A stretch of 64,000 nucleotides of DNA from Rhizobium leguminosarum (GCF_001679785.1 NZ_CP016286.1:2356001-2420000); one strand, 5' to 3'. Positions 27,768 to 36,282 are shown, counted from the stretch's first letter. The notes: generated by a model not told the origin, from the letters alone. Numbers and translations: made by a program.

Positions 27768-28103
27768 ATGTTCAGGATTCTTCGCCACCAGGAACCGCGG
27801 CCCGATCAGAGCCGCACGGTCCGCTTCGAAGGCCGCAATCATGGCGGCGAAATATCGCTTTTCCTGGTCGACAATGAGCCCGGCCAAGGGCCTGACCTGC
27901 ATGTCCACCCCTATTCCGAAACGTGGGCAGTCAGGAAAGGCGAAGCGGAATTCACGGTGGGCGACGCCAAGACCCGCGCCTTTCCCGGCGATATCGTCGT
28001 CGTGGCCGCCAACATTCCCCACCGCTTCGAAAATGTCGGCACCGGACGGCTCGAAATCGTCTGTATTCATGCCAGCGACACGATCGTGCAGGAGTTTGTG
28101 TGA
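27768..28103 (+). CDS. Single-domain cupin protein
   Basis: 111 residues from the ATG at 27768, preceded by AGGAGG; an ATG at 27735 lies inside the operator cluster and is less likely. The cupin motifs are GPDLHVHPYSETWAVRKGEAEF and PGDIVVVAANIPHRFENVG, with the His/Glu metal ligands. Function is unknown; small cupins of this kind may bind a metal and a small ligand. The next gene, a VOC protein, starts 58 bases later. Confidence 0.82.
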   Translation: MFRILRHQEPRPDQSRTVRFEGRNHGGEISLFLVDNEPGQGPDLHVHPYSETWAVRKGEAEFTVGDAKTRAFPGDIVVVAANIPHRFENVGTGRLEIVCIHASDTIVQEFV

Positions 28104-28161
28104 GCCGAGCCGCCGCCTGGAAAACAAAGCCCGAAAGACAAAAGAAGAGGAGAGAACTGCA

Positions 28162-28578
28162 ATGCCCAAGATGATCTTCGTGAACCTGCCGGTGAAAGAC
28201 CTTGCCGCTGCGACCCGCTTCTATGAAGCGATCGGATGCAGCAAGAACGAACAGTTCAGCGATCACCAGGCGTCAAACATGGTTTGGACCGACGCCATCT
28301 TCTTCCATCTACTGACGCGCGATTACTTCGCGACCTTCACGCCCAAACCCGTTGCCGAAGCGCAGAAGGCGAGTGAAATGCTGATCGCGCTGACGATGGA
28401 CAGCCGTGAGGAGGTGGACGCTATCGTCGAAGCAGCCGCGGCCGCCGGGGGCAAAGCCGATCCGCGCGCGCCGACGGACATGGGTTGGCTCTACAACCGT
28501 GCCTTCGAAGATCCCGATGGCCATATATTCGAAGCGGTTTGGGTCGACATGGCGGCGGCGACCGCCACCGGAGAATAG
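28162..28578 (+). CDS. VOC family protein (glyoxalase/bleomycin resistance fold)
   Basis: 138 residues from the ATG at 28162 with GAAGAGGAGAG upstream. MPKMIFVNLPVKDLAAATRFYEAIG is the typical VOC start; the paired beta-alpha-beta units end with WLYNRAFEDPDGHIFEAVWVD, carrying a conserved Glu ligand. The family includes lactoylglutathione lyase-like enzymes and drug-binding proteins. The reaction is not predictable. It is probably co-transcribed with the cupin gene under the MarR regulator. Confidence 0.85.
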   Translation: MPKMIFVNLPVKDLAAATRFYEAIGCSKNEQFSDHQASNMVWTDAIFFHLLTRDYFATFTPKPVAEAQKASEMLIALTMDSREEVDAIVEAAAAAGGKADPRAPTDMGWLYNRAFEDPDGHIFEAVWVDMAAATATGE

Positions 28579-28660
28579 CCGGCAAGGCGCCCGACGCGCC
28601 ATGCGCGGGCGAAACGGGCTTCGGCCCACCTCGCCCGCCATGAAAACTTTTGCTGCGCCT

Positions 28661-28690
28661 GGAATAAAACCACCGCGCCTCGTGTCTCAT
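28661..28690 (+). promoter_or_regulatory. Candidate ECF sigma promoter
   Basis: GGAATAAA at 28661-28668 resembles ECF -35 elements, with GTCTCAT about 17 bases later as a possible -10 region. It lies 60-70 bases before the YxFWYxxD protein gene, which leads into the sigma factor gene. Autoregulation is inferred. Confidence 0.35.
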
Positions 28691-28734
28691 CTCAGGTAGC
28701 GCAAGATTGCGTGCCCAACCTGAGGAGAGACATC

Positions 28735-29115
28735 ATGAAATCCGTGAAATTCCTGTCCGTCGTGGCGGCCGCCGCCCTTGCCGCGACCGCTGCTTTCGCC
28801 GCCGCTCCTGTCACGACCGTGGAATCCGCCAAGGGCAAGGTGCTTGCCGGCGAAAACGGTATGACGCTCTACACTTTCAAGAAGGACGTGAAGGGCGTGT
28901 CCAACTGCTACGATGATTGCGCCAAGAATTGGCCGCCGCTGATGGCGGCTTCCGATGCCAAGGCTGATGGTGCATATTCGATCATCGACCGTAAGGATGG
29001 CACGAAGCAATGGGCCAAGGACGGCATGCCGCTCTATTATTGGGTCAAGGACAAGAAGACGGGCGACATCACCGGCGACGGCGTTGGCGGCAACTGGGAT
29101 CTCGCCAAACCTTGA
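28735..29115 (+). CDS. Exported protein with Yx(FWY)xxD repeats (COG4315 type)
   Basis: 126 residues from the ATG at 28735, with GAGGAGAG upstream. A signal peptide (about 1-22, ending AAFAA) leads the mature protein into the periplasm. The repeat-type motifs are visible: MTLYTFKKD followed by CYDDCAKNWPPL, then MPLYYWVKDKKTGD and GGNWDLAKP. Family members are secreted or lipoproteins of unknown function often found with ECF sigma genes. The sigma gene follows 30 bases later. Confidence 0.82.
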   Translation: MKSVKFLSVVAAAALAATAAFAAAPVTTVESAKGKVLAGENGMTLYTFKKDVKGVSNCYDDCAKNWPPLMAASDAKADGAYSIIDRKDGTKQWAKDGMPLYYWVKDKKTGDITGDGVGGNWDLAKP

Positions 29116-29145
29116 TAGTCGGGCCCTGATGCCAAGAGAGCCGGC

Positions 29146-29661
29146 ATGAAGATACCCGCACCCGAAACCTTCGAGGGCCAGATCCTGGCCCTCCTGCCCT
29201 CGCTCAGACGCTATTCGCGCAGCCTGACGCGTTCGGATGCCGATGGCGAAGACCTGCTCCAGGATTGCGTCGAAAAGATTCTCACGCGCCGCGGCCAATG
29301 GCGCGGCCTCAACCTGCGCGGCTGGGCCCTGACCATCATGACCAATCTCTACCGCAACGACCGGCGCGGCAAGACGCGCGATGGCCTTGTCGAGCTCGAT
29401 GCCGCAGAAAATCTGGCCGTGCCCGAACCACTGGCCGATCCGCTGGAACGTGCTCGGCTGGACGATGCGCTGAACAGCCTTTCGGAGGAACACCGCGCTG
29501 TGCTGATGCTCGTGGTCATCGAGGGATACACCTATGGCGAGGTCGCAGCCGCGCTCGATATCCCGATCGGCACCGTCATGTCCCGCCTGTCGCGCGCCCG
29601 CCGGCGCGTCGCCGAGCGATTGAAGGCCGACAACATCATTACGCTTCGGAGACCGAAATGA
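29146..29661 (+). CDS. ECF RNA polymerase sigma factor
   Basis: 171 residues. Region 2 is ALLPSLRRYSRSLTRSDADGEDLLQDCVEKIL; region 4 is LSEEHRAVLMLVVIEGYTYGEVAAALDIPIGTVMSRLSRARRRV. It lacks region 3 as in all ECF factors. Its TGA overlaps the ATG of the next gene (ATGA), an anti-sigma protein. The pair follows an exported protein that may be part of its regulon. Confidence 0.92.
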   Translation: MKIPAPETFEGQILALLPSLRRYSRSLTRSDADGEDLLQDCVEKILTRRGQWRGLNLRGWALTIMTNLYRNDRRGKTRDGLVELDAAENLAVPEPLADPLERARLDDALNSLSEEHRAVLMLVVIEGYTYGEVAAALDIPIGTVMSRLSRARRRVAERLKADNIITLRRPK

Positions 29662-30440
29662 ACGAGACCAATCCGAGCGTCACCGAAGCCGACCTTCACG
29701 CCTATGCCGACGGCCAGCTGCCGGAAACGGTGCGCGCCCGCATCGAGGCCTTCCTGGCCGACAATCCCGACGAGGCGGCGATGGTCGCCGAATGGCAGGC
29801 GCAGAATTCAGGCATCCGATCGCTGTTTGCCGGTTATGAGAAGGCGAAGGACACCGATCCTCTGCTCGTCGTCCCCCCGCGCGCCGTTTCATCGGGAGCG
29901 AAACGCTGGGCGATCGCCGCATCAGCCCTCCTCGTTTTCACGCTCGGCGCCGCCAGCGGCTATTATGGCCCCGCACTTCTGGAAAAGCCGGAACTGCAGC
30001 TTGCCGGCTCCGAAACCCTGCCAAAACAGGCCCAAACCGCCTTCACTGTGTATGCCGCCGAGGTTCGCCATCCCGTCGAGGTCTTCGCAAACGAGGAGGT
30101 CCACCTCGCCACCTGGCTCGGCAAGCGCCTGGCAATCCAGAACCTCAAGATCCCCAACCTGCAGCCGCTCGGCTTCAAGCTCGTCGGCGGCCGCCTGCTT
30201 CCGGTCGACGGCAGGCCGGGCGCCATGTTCATGTATGAAAACCAGGCCGGCGAGCGCCTGACCGTCATGGTCGGCCGCAACACGGAAAACCGCACAACGA
30301 GCTTCCGCTTCGCCTCATCGGGCAATCTCGAAACTTTCTACTGGATCGACGGCGAACTCGGTTATGCCGTGACCGGAGAAATCTCCCGCGAGACGCTGCG
30401 GGAGGTAGCCGAGGAGTGCTACCGGCAATTCCCGTCGTAG
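29658..30440 (+). CDS. Membrane-anchored anti-sigma factor
   Basis: 260 residues. The cytoplasmic N-terminus (TEADLHAYADGQLPETVRARIEAFL) matches anti-sigma domains of the RsiW/ChrR-like group but without the zinc CxxC motif. One membrane segment is at about 80-98 (WAIAASALLVFTLGAASGYY); the rest is periplasmic. It should hold the neighbouring ECF factor at the membrane until a signal releases it. Start codon overlaps the sigma stop by four bases (ATGA). Confidence 0.85.
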   Translation: MNETNPSVTEADLHAYADGQLPETVRARIEAFLADNPDEAAMVAEWQAQNSGIRSLFAGYEKAKDTDPLLVVPPRAVSSGAKRWAIAASALLVFTLGAASGYYGPALLEKPELQLAGSETLPKQAQTAFTVYAAEVRHPVEVFANEEVHLATWLGKRLAIQNLKIPNLQPLGFKLVGGRLLPVDGRPGAMFMYENQAGERLTVMVGRNTENRTTSFRFASSGNLETFYWIDGELGYAVTGEISRETLREVAEECYRQFPS

Positions 30441-30441
30441 A

Positions 30442-30542
30442 GTAATTCCAGGAAAAGCGCGAAGCGGTTTTCCGTCCGGAATTACGCAAAAACAAAGAGT
30501 TAGAGCGGTTCTGCGCTTCCGTGAACAGCTGAACCGCTCTAA
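30442..30542. repeat. Two adjacent palindromic intergenic repeats
   Basis: GTAATTCC (30442-30449) pairs with GGAATTAC (30478-30485); then TTAGAGCGGTTC (30500-30511) pairs perfectly with GAACCGCTCTAA (30531-30542). The same units occur widely in Rhizobium intergenic DNA from memory. They sit between the converging anti-sigma and nitrile hydratase accessory genes and may also end transcription. Confidence 0.7.
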
Positions 30543-30545
30543 GGA

Positions 30546-30899
30546 TCAGCGTGAGGGATCGTTGCCGAGCTCGATCGGCCGTCCATGCGGCGTCGCCTCC
30601 GCCGCCCGCTGCCAGTTCTGCTGCAGTGCCAGGATCGTTTCCGCATCGGCGATGCCGTTGTCGACAATAAGGTCGCAGAGTGCCGCCACCCAGCAGTCGA
30701 AATAGTCGCTGCCATCTTCGGCCCGGCCGGGCTTGTGCAATTGCGCGGAAAGCGTTTCAGCCCATTCGCTCCAGCTGAACAGGCCTTTTGCGTGCAGGTG
30801 CACGGTCATGGCGAAAGCTTCGGCCGCCCATGGCTCGGGAAAAACCGGCTCGCCCTCCGGCGACCTCGGCAGCCCGGACGATTGCGTCAGGGGCGACAT
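30546..30899 (-). CDS. Nitrile hydratase accessory (activator) protein
   Basis: 117 residues. It resembles the N-terminal part of nitrile hydratase beta subunits, like the P14K activator of cobalt enzymes (FPEPWAAEAFAMTVHLHAKGLFSWSEWAETLSAQL). Such proteins insert cobalt and help oxidise the active-site cysteines. The ATG at 30899 lies one base after the nthB stop codon. The ATG is at the end of a three-gene operon nthA-nthB-accessory. Confidence 0.85.
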   Translation of the reverse strand: MSPLTQSSGLPRSPEGEPVFPEPWAAEAFAMTVHLHAKGLFSWSEWAETLSAQLHKPGRAEDGSDYFDCWVAALCDLIVDNGIADAETILALQQNWQRAAEATPHGRPIELGNDPSR

Positions 30900-30900
30900 T

Positions 30901-31560
30901 TCATGCCGGCTCAAGATAGCTCTCCCAGGCATCGATCGACACGGTCAGCGTGGGATCGGCATCTCCGCCCCAAAGCTCCGCGCCGTCGAAAACGACCGTA
31001 TAGAGCCATTGCGGGTTTTCGCCCTCGCCATGCGCATTGTCGTCAGGGAAGACGAAAGCACCCTGCACTGCCTCGACCACGCCTGTTTTGGCTCGGGCAT
31101 AACGCGGCAGGCGCGTATGCGTTACTGGATTGAAATTCTTTGTCTTCACCGCTTCGCCGGCCACGAAGCGCGGCGCGGTCTTAACAGGACGATCGCAAGG
31201 CCCGCCCTTCGCCAGAACGCCGGGCACCATGTCCGCCTTCAGCACCCGCTTCGGAACGGCTCCTGGCTGCTGCGCATGACCGGACAGCAATTCCGAGCGC
31301 GTCGCAAAACCATGCCGTTCGAGCAACTTGTCGATGCCGCGGACCCAGATCTCGTAATAGCTGGCGGCGAGGTAATCGGCCGGCGGAATATTCTCGCGCG
31401 CATGCCGGCTTTCATCGATCGTCCATGCGCCGAAAGCGCCGCAGGAAAGTGTGATGCCGAGCGCCCGCTTTTCCCATTCGGCATGGAAATAAGGCTCGTC
31501 TTTCTCGGGCGCGACAGCTCCGAAGCCCATCTGCCCGCCGAGATCGTGCGGCCCGTTCAT
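30901..31560 (-). CDS. nthB: Nitrile hydratase beta subunit
   Basis: 219 residues, the usual length. It begins [16 protein letters not shown], the beta-subunit signature. The C-terminal SH3-like barrel ([29 protein letters not shown] and [12 protein letters not shown]) packs on the alpha subunit. The alpha-beta enzyme converts nitriles to amides in the cytoplasm. The ATG overlaps the nthA stop (ATGA), so subunits are made in equal amounts. Confidence 0.93.
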   Translation of the reverse strand: MNGPHDLGGQMGFGAVAPEKDEPYFHAEWEKRALGITLSCGAFGAWTIDESRHARENIPPADYLAASYYEIWVRGIDKLLERHGFATRSELLSGHAQQPGAVPKRVLKADMVPGVLAKGGPCDRPVKTAPRFVAGEAVKTKNFNPVTHTRLPRYARAKTGVVEAVQGAFVFPDDNAHGEGENPQWLYTVVFDGAELWGGDADPTLTVSIDAWESYLEPA

Positions 31561-32210
31561 GTGGCGCCCTCCGGCTTGCGGGCAACGGCCGTGCCGATCA
31601 TCGCATCGCGACTGACGAGGCCGGCGAGCGTCTGCTCGTCCATTCCATCGGTCCCTTCGGGCCGCTCGGGAATGACGAGATAACGCAGTTCCGCCGTCGA
31701 ATCCCAGACGCGGATCTTCTTGTCCTCAGGCAGGGTCAGACCGAATTCGGCCAGCACGCCGCGCGGATCGATGACGGCGCGCGAGCGATAGGCCGGCGCC
31801 TTGTACCAGACCGGCGGCAGGCCGAGCACCGACCAGGGATAACAGGAGCACAGCGTGCAGACGACGAGATGATGGGTCTCGGCCGTGTTGAAGACGGCGC
31901 GCATATGCTCGCCCTGCCGGCCGGTATGGCCAAGGCTGGCGATGGCCGCCGTCGCATCGCGCTTCAGCCAGTCGGCGAAATCAGGATCGCTCCAGGCTTT
32001 TGCCACGACATGCGCGCCGTTCCTCGGCCCTACCTTTGTCTCGTAGGTCTCGACGATGGCATCGATCGCCGCCGGATCGATCAGCCCCTTCTCCGTCAGC
32101 AGCGTTTCCAACGCCTTCACGCGCGCCTGCATGTCGGAATAATGGTTGTCGTGATCATGCCCTTGGGCGTGCTCATTTCCGTGAGCATGGTCGTCGTCAT
32201 GGTCGTGCAA
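31557..32210 (-). CDS. nthA: Nitrile hydratase alpha subunit, cobalt type, with His-rich N-terminus
   Basis: 217 residues. The metal site [10 protein letters not shown] has the CTLCSCY form of cobalt enzymes; iron enzymes have CSLCSCT. The start is a TTG at 32210 with GGGAGGG six bases upstream; an ATG at 32132 is the alternative. With the TTG start the first 24 residues hold many His and Asp ([20 protein letters not shown]), a probable metal-binding tail. Conversion of nitrile to amide is the reaction; no amidase or cobalt transporter gene lies beside the operon. Confidence 0.93.
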   Translation of the reverse strand: MHDHDDDHAHGNEHAQGHDHDNHYSDMQARVKALETLLTEKGLIDPAAIDAIVETYETKVGPRNGAHVVAKAWSDPDFADWLKRDATAAIASLGHTGRQGEHMRAVFNTAETHHLVVCTLCSCYPWSVLGLPPVWYKAPAYRSRAVIDPRGVLAEFGLTLPEDKKIRVWDSTAELRYLVIPERPEGTDGMDEQTLAGLVSRDAMIGTAVARKPEGAT

Positions 32211-32307
32211 GGCGAAGCCCTCCCGAAACTGCTCGCTATTTCTAACATATGCCGCAGGCCCGCCAAGCCCTTCTATGTCTCATGCGCTTTTCCGCTAATC
32301 TCCTGCC

Positions 32308-33582
32308 ATGAACATTCTGATTCTCGGCGCAACCGGCTTCATAGGCTCCGTCGTCGCGGCCCGGCTCGTTGCCGACGGCCACGCCGTCACCGGCATCGGC
32401 CGCAATCCCGCGCGTGCGCGCCTGAAACAGCCGGCGATCGACTGGCAGCGCGCAGATCTCTCGCGCATGACGAAACCAGCGGATTGGGACGAGATCCTCA
32501 AGGACCAGCATGTCGTCGTCAATTGCGCCGGCGCCCTGCAGGACGGCCTGTCGGATGATCTGTCGGCCACCCAGGCAGAGGCGATGCTGGCGCTCTATTC
32601 CGCCGCAAAAGGCTCATCGCGCCCGCTGATCGTGCAGATATCGGCAAGGACGGCGGGAGCCGCTGGCGATCTTCCCTTCCTCGCCACCAAGCGGCGGGCC
32701 GACGAGGCGCTGGCGGCAAGCGGCCTGTCTTACCTCATCCTGCGCCCTGCCCTCGTTCTTGGCCGCAATGCCCATGGCGGCTCGGCGCTGCTGCGGGCGC
32801 TTGCCGCCTTTCCCCTGGTGCTGCCGCTGGTCCATGCCGAAAGTCCGGTCGAAACGCTTTCGCTGGACGATGTGGCGGAAGCCGTGTCGCGGGCGGTCTC
32901 CGGCGGCATCTCCGGCGATATCGATCTTGCCGCCGCCGAAGTTCTGACGCTCGCCGATCTCGTCCGCCTTCACCGCCAGTGGCTCGGCCTGCAGCCAGCC
33001 CGCGTGTTCGCTCTCCCTCGCTGGCTTGCCGGCCCGGTCACGTGGCTGGCCGATCTATCAGGACTGCTCGGCTGGCGTTCGCCGCTGCGCTCCACGGCGA
33101 TGACCATCATGTCGGAAGGTGTGCGGAGCTTGAAAGCGGAGAGCGGTCTTGCCACGACACCCGCGGCAGCGACGCTCTCGGCCAATCCGTCCGGCGTACA
33201 GGATCTCTGGTTTGCCAGGCTCTATCTTCTGAAGCCGCTCGTAATATCGGGCCTATCTGTTTTCTGGCTTCTCTCAGGTTTGATCCCGCTGCTGACGCTG
33301 GAGAAGACGTCCGCTCACTTCCTGCGGTTGATGCCTGAGGCCGCAGCAACGGCGCTGACGCTTGCAACCTGCCTGATCGACATCGCTCTCGGCGCCGCCG
33401 TCCTCCTTCGCCCGCTGGCGAAACATGCCCTTCTCGGCATGCTGGCCGTGTCGTTCACTTATCTTGCCGGCGCCAGCCTGCTCGAACCCGCGCTCTGGCT
33501 CGATCCGCTCGGTCCTCTCGTCAAGGTGCTGCCGTCGATCCTGTTGACGCTGACGGCCCTTGCCATCCTGGATGAACGCTGA
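32308..33582 (+). CDS. SDR-type NAD(P)-binding protein fused to a DoxX-like membrane domain
   Basis: 424 residues. The first 290 form an atypical SDR (LILGATGFIGSVVAARLVADGH; YLILRPALVLGRNAHGG). The last 130, starting near LWFARLYLLKPLVISGLSVFW, have four hydrophobic segments resembling DoxX-like proteins. This fusion occurs in other proteobacteria. Its substrate is unknown. Its TGA overlaps the ATG of the next gene, a small membrane protein, so the two work as a unit. Confidence 0.82.
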   Translation: MNILILGATGFIGSVVAARLVADGHAVTGIGRNPARARLKQPAIDWQRADLSRMTKPADWDEILKDQHVVVNCAGALQDGLSDDLSATQAEAMLALYSAAKGSSRPLIVQISARTAGAAGDLPFLATKRRADEALAASGLSYLILRPALVLGRNAHGGSALLRALAAFPLVLPLVHAESPVETLSLDDVAEAVSRAVSGGISGDIDLAAAEVLTLADLVRLHRQWLGLQPARVFALPRWLAGPVTWLADLSGLLGWRSPLRSTAMTIMSEGVRSLKAESGLATTPAAATLSANPSGVQDLWFARLYLLKPLVISGLSVFWLLSGLIPLLTLEKTSAHFLRLMPEAAATALTLATCLIDIALGAAVLLRPLAKHALLGMLAVSFTYLAGASLLEPALWLDPLGPLVKVLPSILLTLTALAILDER

Positions 33583-34058
33583 TGCTCGAGCAATGGCTGC
33601 TGCTTGCCCATGTCATCGGCGCGACCGTTCTCTTCGGCACCGGCGCCGGCATCGCCTTCTTCATGGTGATGGCGCACCGGACACGAGATCCCCGTCTGAT
33701 CGCCCATGTCGCCAGCACGGTTGTCATCGCCGACACCCTCTTTACCGCCACCGCAGCCATTCTCCAGCCGGTGACCGGCTATTTCCTGGCCCGGTCGATC
33801 GGTTGGGAACTGTCGGAGGGATGGATTGCGCTGTCGCTGCTGCTTTATGTCGTGACTGGCCTGTTCTGGCTGCCGGTCGTCTGGATCCAGATCCGTTTGC
33901 GCGATCTCGCCCGCGCCGCAGCAGCGGCGGGAAAAGCTCTGCCGCCGGCCTATTTCAGCCTTTACCGCATCTGGTTCGCCTGCGGTTTTCCGGCCTTCTC
34001 AGCGGTCATCGGCATTTTCTGGCTGATGCTGATGAAGCCGGCAATCACTCTATTTTAG
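33582..34058 (+). CDS. DUF2269 family membrane protein
   Basis: 158 residues with four hydrophobic helices (WLLLAHVIGATVLFGTGAGI at the N-terminus, LSLLLYVVTGLFWLPVVW in the middle). DUF2269 proteins are integral membrane proteins of unknown role, often with conserved His in the first helix, as here (AHVIGA). Start overlaps the preceding SDR-DoxX gene (TGATG). The 3' end overlaps the converging LysE gene by nine bases. Confidence 0.85.
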   Translation: MLEQWLLLAHVIGATVLFGTGAGIAFFMVMAHRTRDPRLIAHVASTVVIADTLFTATAAILQPVTGYFLARSIGWELSEGWIALSLLLYVVTGLFWLPVVWIQIRLRDLARAAAAAGKALPPAYFSLYRIWFACGFPAFSAVIGIFWLMLMKPAITLF

Positions 34059-34643
34059 CATCGGCCAGAGGCTTAGCACCAACAGCACCGCCATGCTGAT
34101 ATTGAACCATTTCAGCCGCACCGGATCGGACAGCCATTCCCTCAGCGCCGAGCCGAAGCCTGCCCATGTCGAAACGCTGGGCACATTGACCGCCGCAAAA
34201 GCGAGACCGACGATCAGCACGCTCACCAGGTAGAGTTGCGGATTGGTGTAGGTCGCCATCGCCGTGACCGCCATCACCCAGGCTTTCGGGTTGATCCACT
34301 GGAAGGCGGCCGCCGCGAAGAAGGACATCGGCTCGACGCCACTCCTGCCTTCGCTGAGCGAGCGCGACGAGCCGATCTTCCAGGCGATCCAGAGCAGATA
34401 GGTTCCGCCCGCAAATTTTAGCGCCGTATAGACCACGGGCACCGTGTGCAGCAGCGCGCCGAGCCCAAGGCCGACGCCGATGAGCAGCGAGAAGAAACCG
34501 ACACCGATGCCGAACATATGCGGGATCGTCCTGCGGAAGCCGAAATTCACGCCCGATGCGAAGAGCATCATATTGTTCGGTCCCGGCGTGATCGAGGTCG
34601 TGAAGGCGAAGAGAACGAGGGCGAGAAATGTATCCAGCGGCAT
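34050..34643 (-). CDS. LysE family amino acid exporter
   Basis: 197 residues, six hydrophobic segments. The signature near the N-terminus is TTSITPGPNNMMLFASGVNFG, and the middle has FFAAAAFQWINPKAWVMAV, typical RhtB/LysE features. It would export an amino acid or related metabolite across the inner membrane; substrate unknown. The 3' end overlaps the DUF2269 gene on the other strand. Confidence 0.88.
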   Translation of the reverse strand: MPLDTFLALVLFAFTTSITPGPNNMMLFASGVNFGFRRTIPHMFGIGVGFFSLLIGVGLGLGALLHTVPVVYTALKFAGGTYLLWIAWKIGSSRSLSEGRSGVEPMSFFAAAAFQWINPKAWVMAVTAMATYTNPQLYLVSVLIVGLAFAAVNVPSVSTWAGFGSALREWLSDPVRLKWFNISMAVLLVLSLWPMLK

Positions 34644-34780
34644 GCGACCTCCCGAAGCCAGCTTTCTGCGGCCTGTTTATTTAGGTCAACATAACTGTCC
34701 TAAGTGGCCGATACCATTACATCATTGTCATGGTGACAGGATTACTTGAAAGATAAGAATTCGCCGTAATCTCCTGCAAA

Positions 34781-35641
34781 ATGGAAAAGATCATGCAAGA
34801 CAACCGGATTCCGACAATCACCTTCCCGAACGGCGTAGAAGCGCCGGCGCTCGGCCAGGGAACCTGGGCGATGGGCGAGGATGCCGGCCATGCCCAAGCG
34901 GAGATCGAAAGCCTGAGGGCCGGCATCGATCTCGGCATGACGCTGATCGACACCGCCGAAATGTACGGCGACGGCGGCGCCGAAGAGATCGTCGGCCAGG
35001 CGATCAGGGGCCGGCGCGACGAGGTCTTCATCGTCAGCAAGGTCTATCCTTGGAATGCCAGCCTGACAGGCACGATCGAGGCCTGCGAGCGCAGTCTCGA
35101 ACGGCTGGGCACCGATCGCATCGATCTCTATCTGCTGCACTGGCGCGGAGACCATCCGCTCGCAGAGACCGTCGCCGCCTTTGAAACACTCAAGGCATCC
35201 CGCAAGATCGGCGCTTGGGGCGTCTCCAACTTCGACACCGACGACATGGAGGAACTGCTCGGAGTGCCCGACGGCGCCAATGTCGCCGCCAACCAGGTGC
35301 TCTATAACCTTTCCCGCCGCGGCATCGAATTCGATCTGCTGCCCTGGTGCCAGAGCCGCGGCATTCCCGTCATGGCCTATTCGCCGATCGAGCAGGGAAA
35401 TATCCTGCACCATCCCGAACTGATCCGCATCGCCAAGGCCTATCAGGCAACGCCCGCCCAGCTGGCGCTCGCTTTCCTGCTGGAACGCGACGGCGTCATC
35501 GTCATTCCGAAGACGTCGAATGCCGAACGCGCAGCTGAAAACCGCGACTGCGTCTCGCTCGACATCACCGACGACGACTGGGATGCCCTCGACGCCGCCT
35601 TTCCACCGCCCACAAAGAAAAAGCCGCTGGAGATGCTTTGA
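34781..35641 (+). CDS. Aldo/keto reductase
   Basis: 286 residues. NADPH-linked reduction of aldehydes. The catalytic tetrad residues are in [13 protein letters not shown] (Asp, Tyr), VSKVYPW (Lys) and [11 protein letters not shown] (His). The cofactor segment is [15 protein letters not shown] second ATG at residue 5 (34793) is possible. The last codons encode part of a bidirectional terminator stem, and the KKKPLEML tail comes from this stem. Confidence 0.88.
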   Translation: MEKIMQDNRIPTITFPNGVEAPALGQGTWAMGEDAGHAQAEIESLRAGIDLGMTLIDTAEMYGDGGAEEIVGQAIRGRRDEVFIVSKVYPWNASLTGTIEACERSLERLGTDRIDLYLLHWRGDHPLAETVAAFETLKASRKIGAWGVSNFDTDDMEELLGVPDGANVAANQVLYNLSRRGIEFDLLPWCQSRGIPVMAYSPIEQGNILHHPELIRIAKAYQATPAQLALAFLLERDGVIVIPKTSNAERAAENRDCVSLDITDDDWDALDAAFPPPTKKKPLEML

Positions 35642-35658
35642 TCTCAGCGGCTTTCTCA
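35614..35658. terminator. Bidirectional terminator partly inside a coding region
   Basis: AAAGCCGCTG (35620-35629) plus AGAT pairs with ATCTC plus AGCGGCTTT (35641-35654) with one bulge. On the minus strand the stem is followed by TTTTTCTTT, ending ilvH transcripts. On the plus strand it ends the aldo/keto reductase message, whose last eight codons it includes. Confidence 0.75.
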
Positions 35659-35689
35659 ATTATTGCCTTACATGCCCGGGCTGTAATTT

Positions 35690-36262
35690 TTACATGCCCT
35701 GCACGCCGCGATTCATCGCCGCAATGCCGGTACGGCACACCTCGATGAGGCCGAGCGGCTTCATGATCGCCACGAACTGATCGATCTTCGATGATTTGCC
35801 GGTGATCTCCAGAATGAAGTGGCCGACCGTCGCATCCACCACCTTGGCATGGAAGGCATCGGCAAGACGCAGGGTCTCGGCGCGCATCTCGCCCTCGCCG
35901 ATCACCTTGACCAGCGCCACTTCGCGCTCGATCGGGCGATCCTGGCCGAGTTCGCGGGCGCGCACCGTCAGGTCGACGACGCGATGCACCGGCACGATGC
36001 GCTCGAGCTGCGCCTTGATCTGTTCCAGCACCTGCGGCGTGCCGCGTGTGACGACGGTGATGCGGGAAAGATGCGCCTGATGCTCGGTCTCGGAGACCGT
36101 CAGGCTCTCGATATTGTAGCCGCGGCCGGAAAACAGGCCGATGACCCGGGCAAGAACGCCCGGTTCGTTGTCGACGAGAACCGAAAGCGTGTGGCTTTCG
36201 ACCGCCGCCGTTTCCGGCGAGATGAAATAGGCGGAGCCCGTGGGCTGTAGGTGTGCGTTCAT
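35690..36262 (-). CDS. ilvH: Acetolactate synthase small (regulatory) subunit
   Basis: 190 residues, standard. The N-terminal ACT domain is SHTLSVLVDNEPGVLARVIGLFSGRGYNIESLTVSETE; the C-terminal ALS_ss_C domain follows. It binds valine for feedback inhibition and activates the large subunit. The gene starts 20 bases after the ilvI stop in the same direction, under the same leader control. GGAAGGAACC lies upstream of the ATG. Confidence 0.95.
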   Translation of the reverse strand: MNAHLQPTGSAYFISPETAAVESHTLSVLVDNEPGVLARVIGLFSGRGYNIESLTVSETEHQAHLSRITVVTRGTPQVLEQIKAQLERIVPVHRVVDLTVRARELGQDRPIEREVALVKVIGEGEMRAETLRLADAFHAKVVDATVGHFILEITGKSSKIDQFVAIMKPLGLIEVCRTGIAAMNRGVQGM

Positions 36263-36282
36263 GTTCTTGGTTCCTTCCCTGA

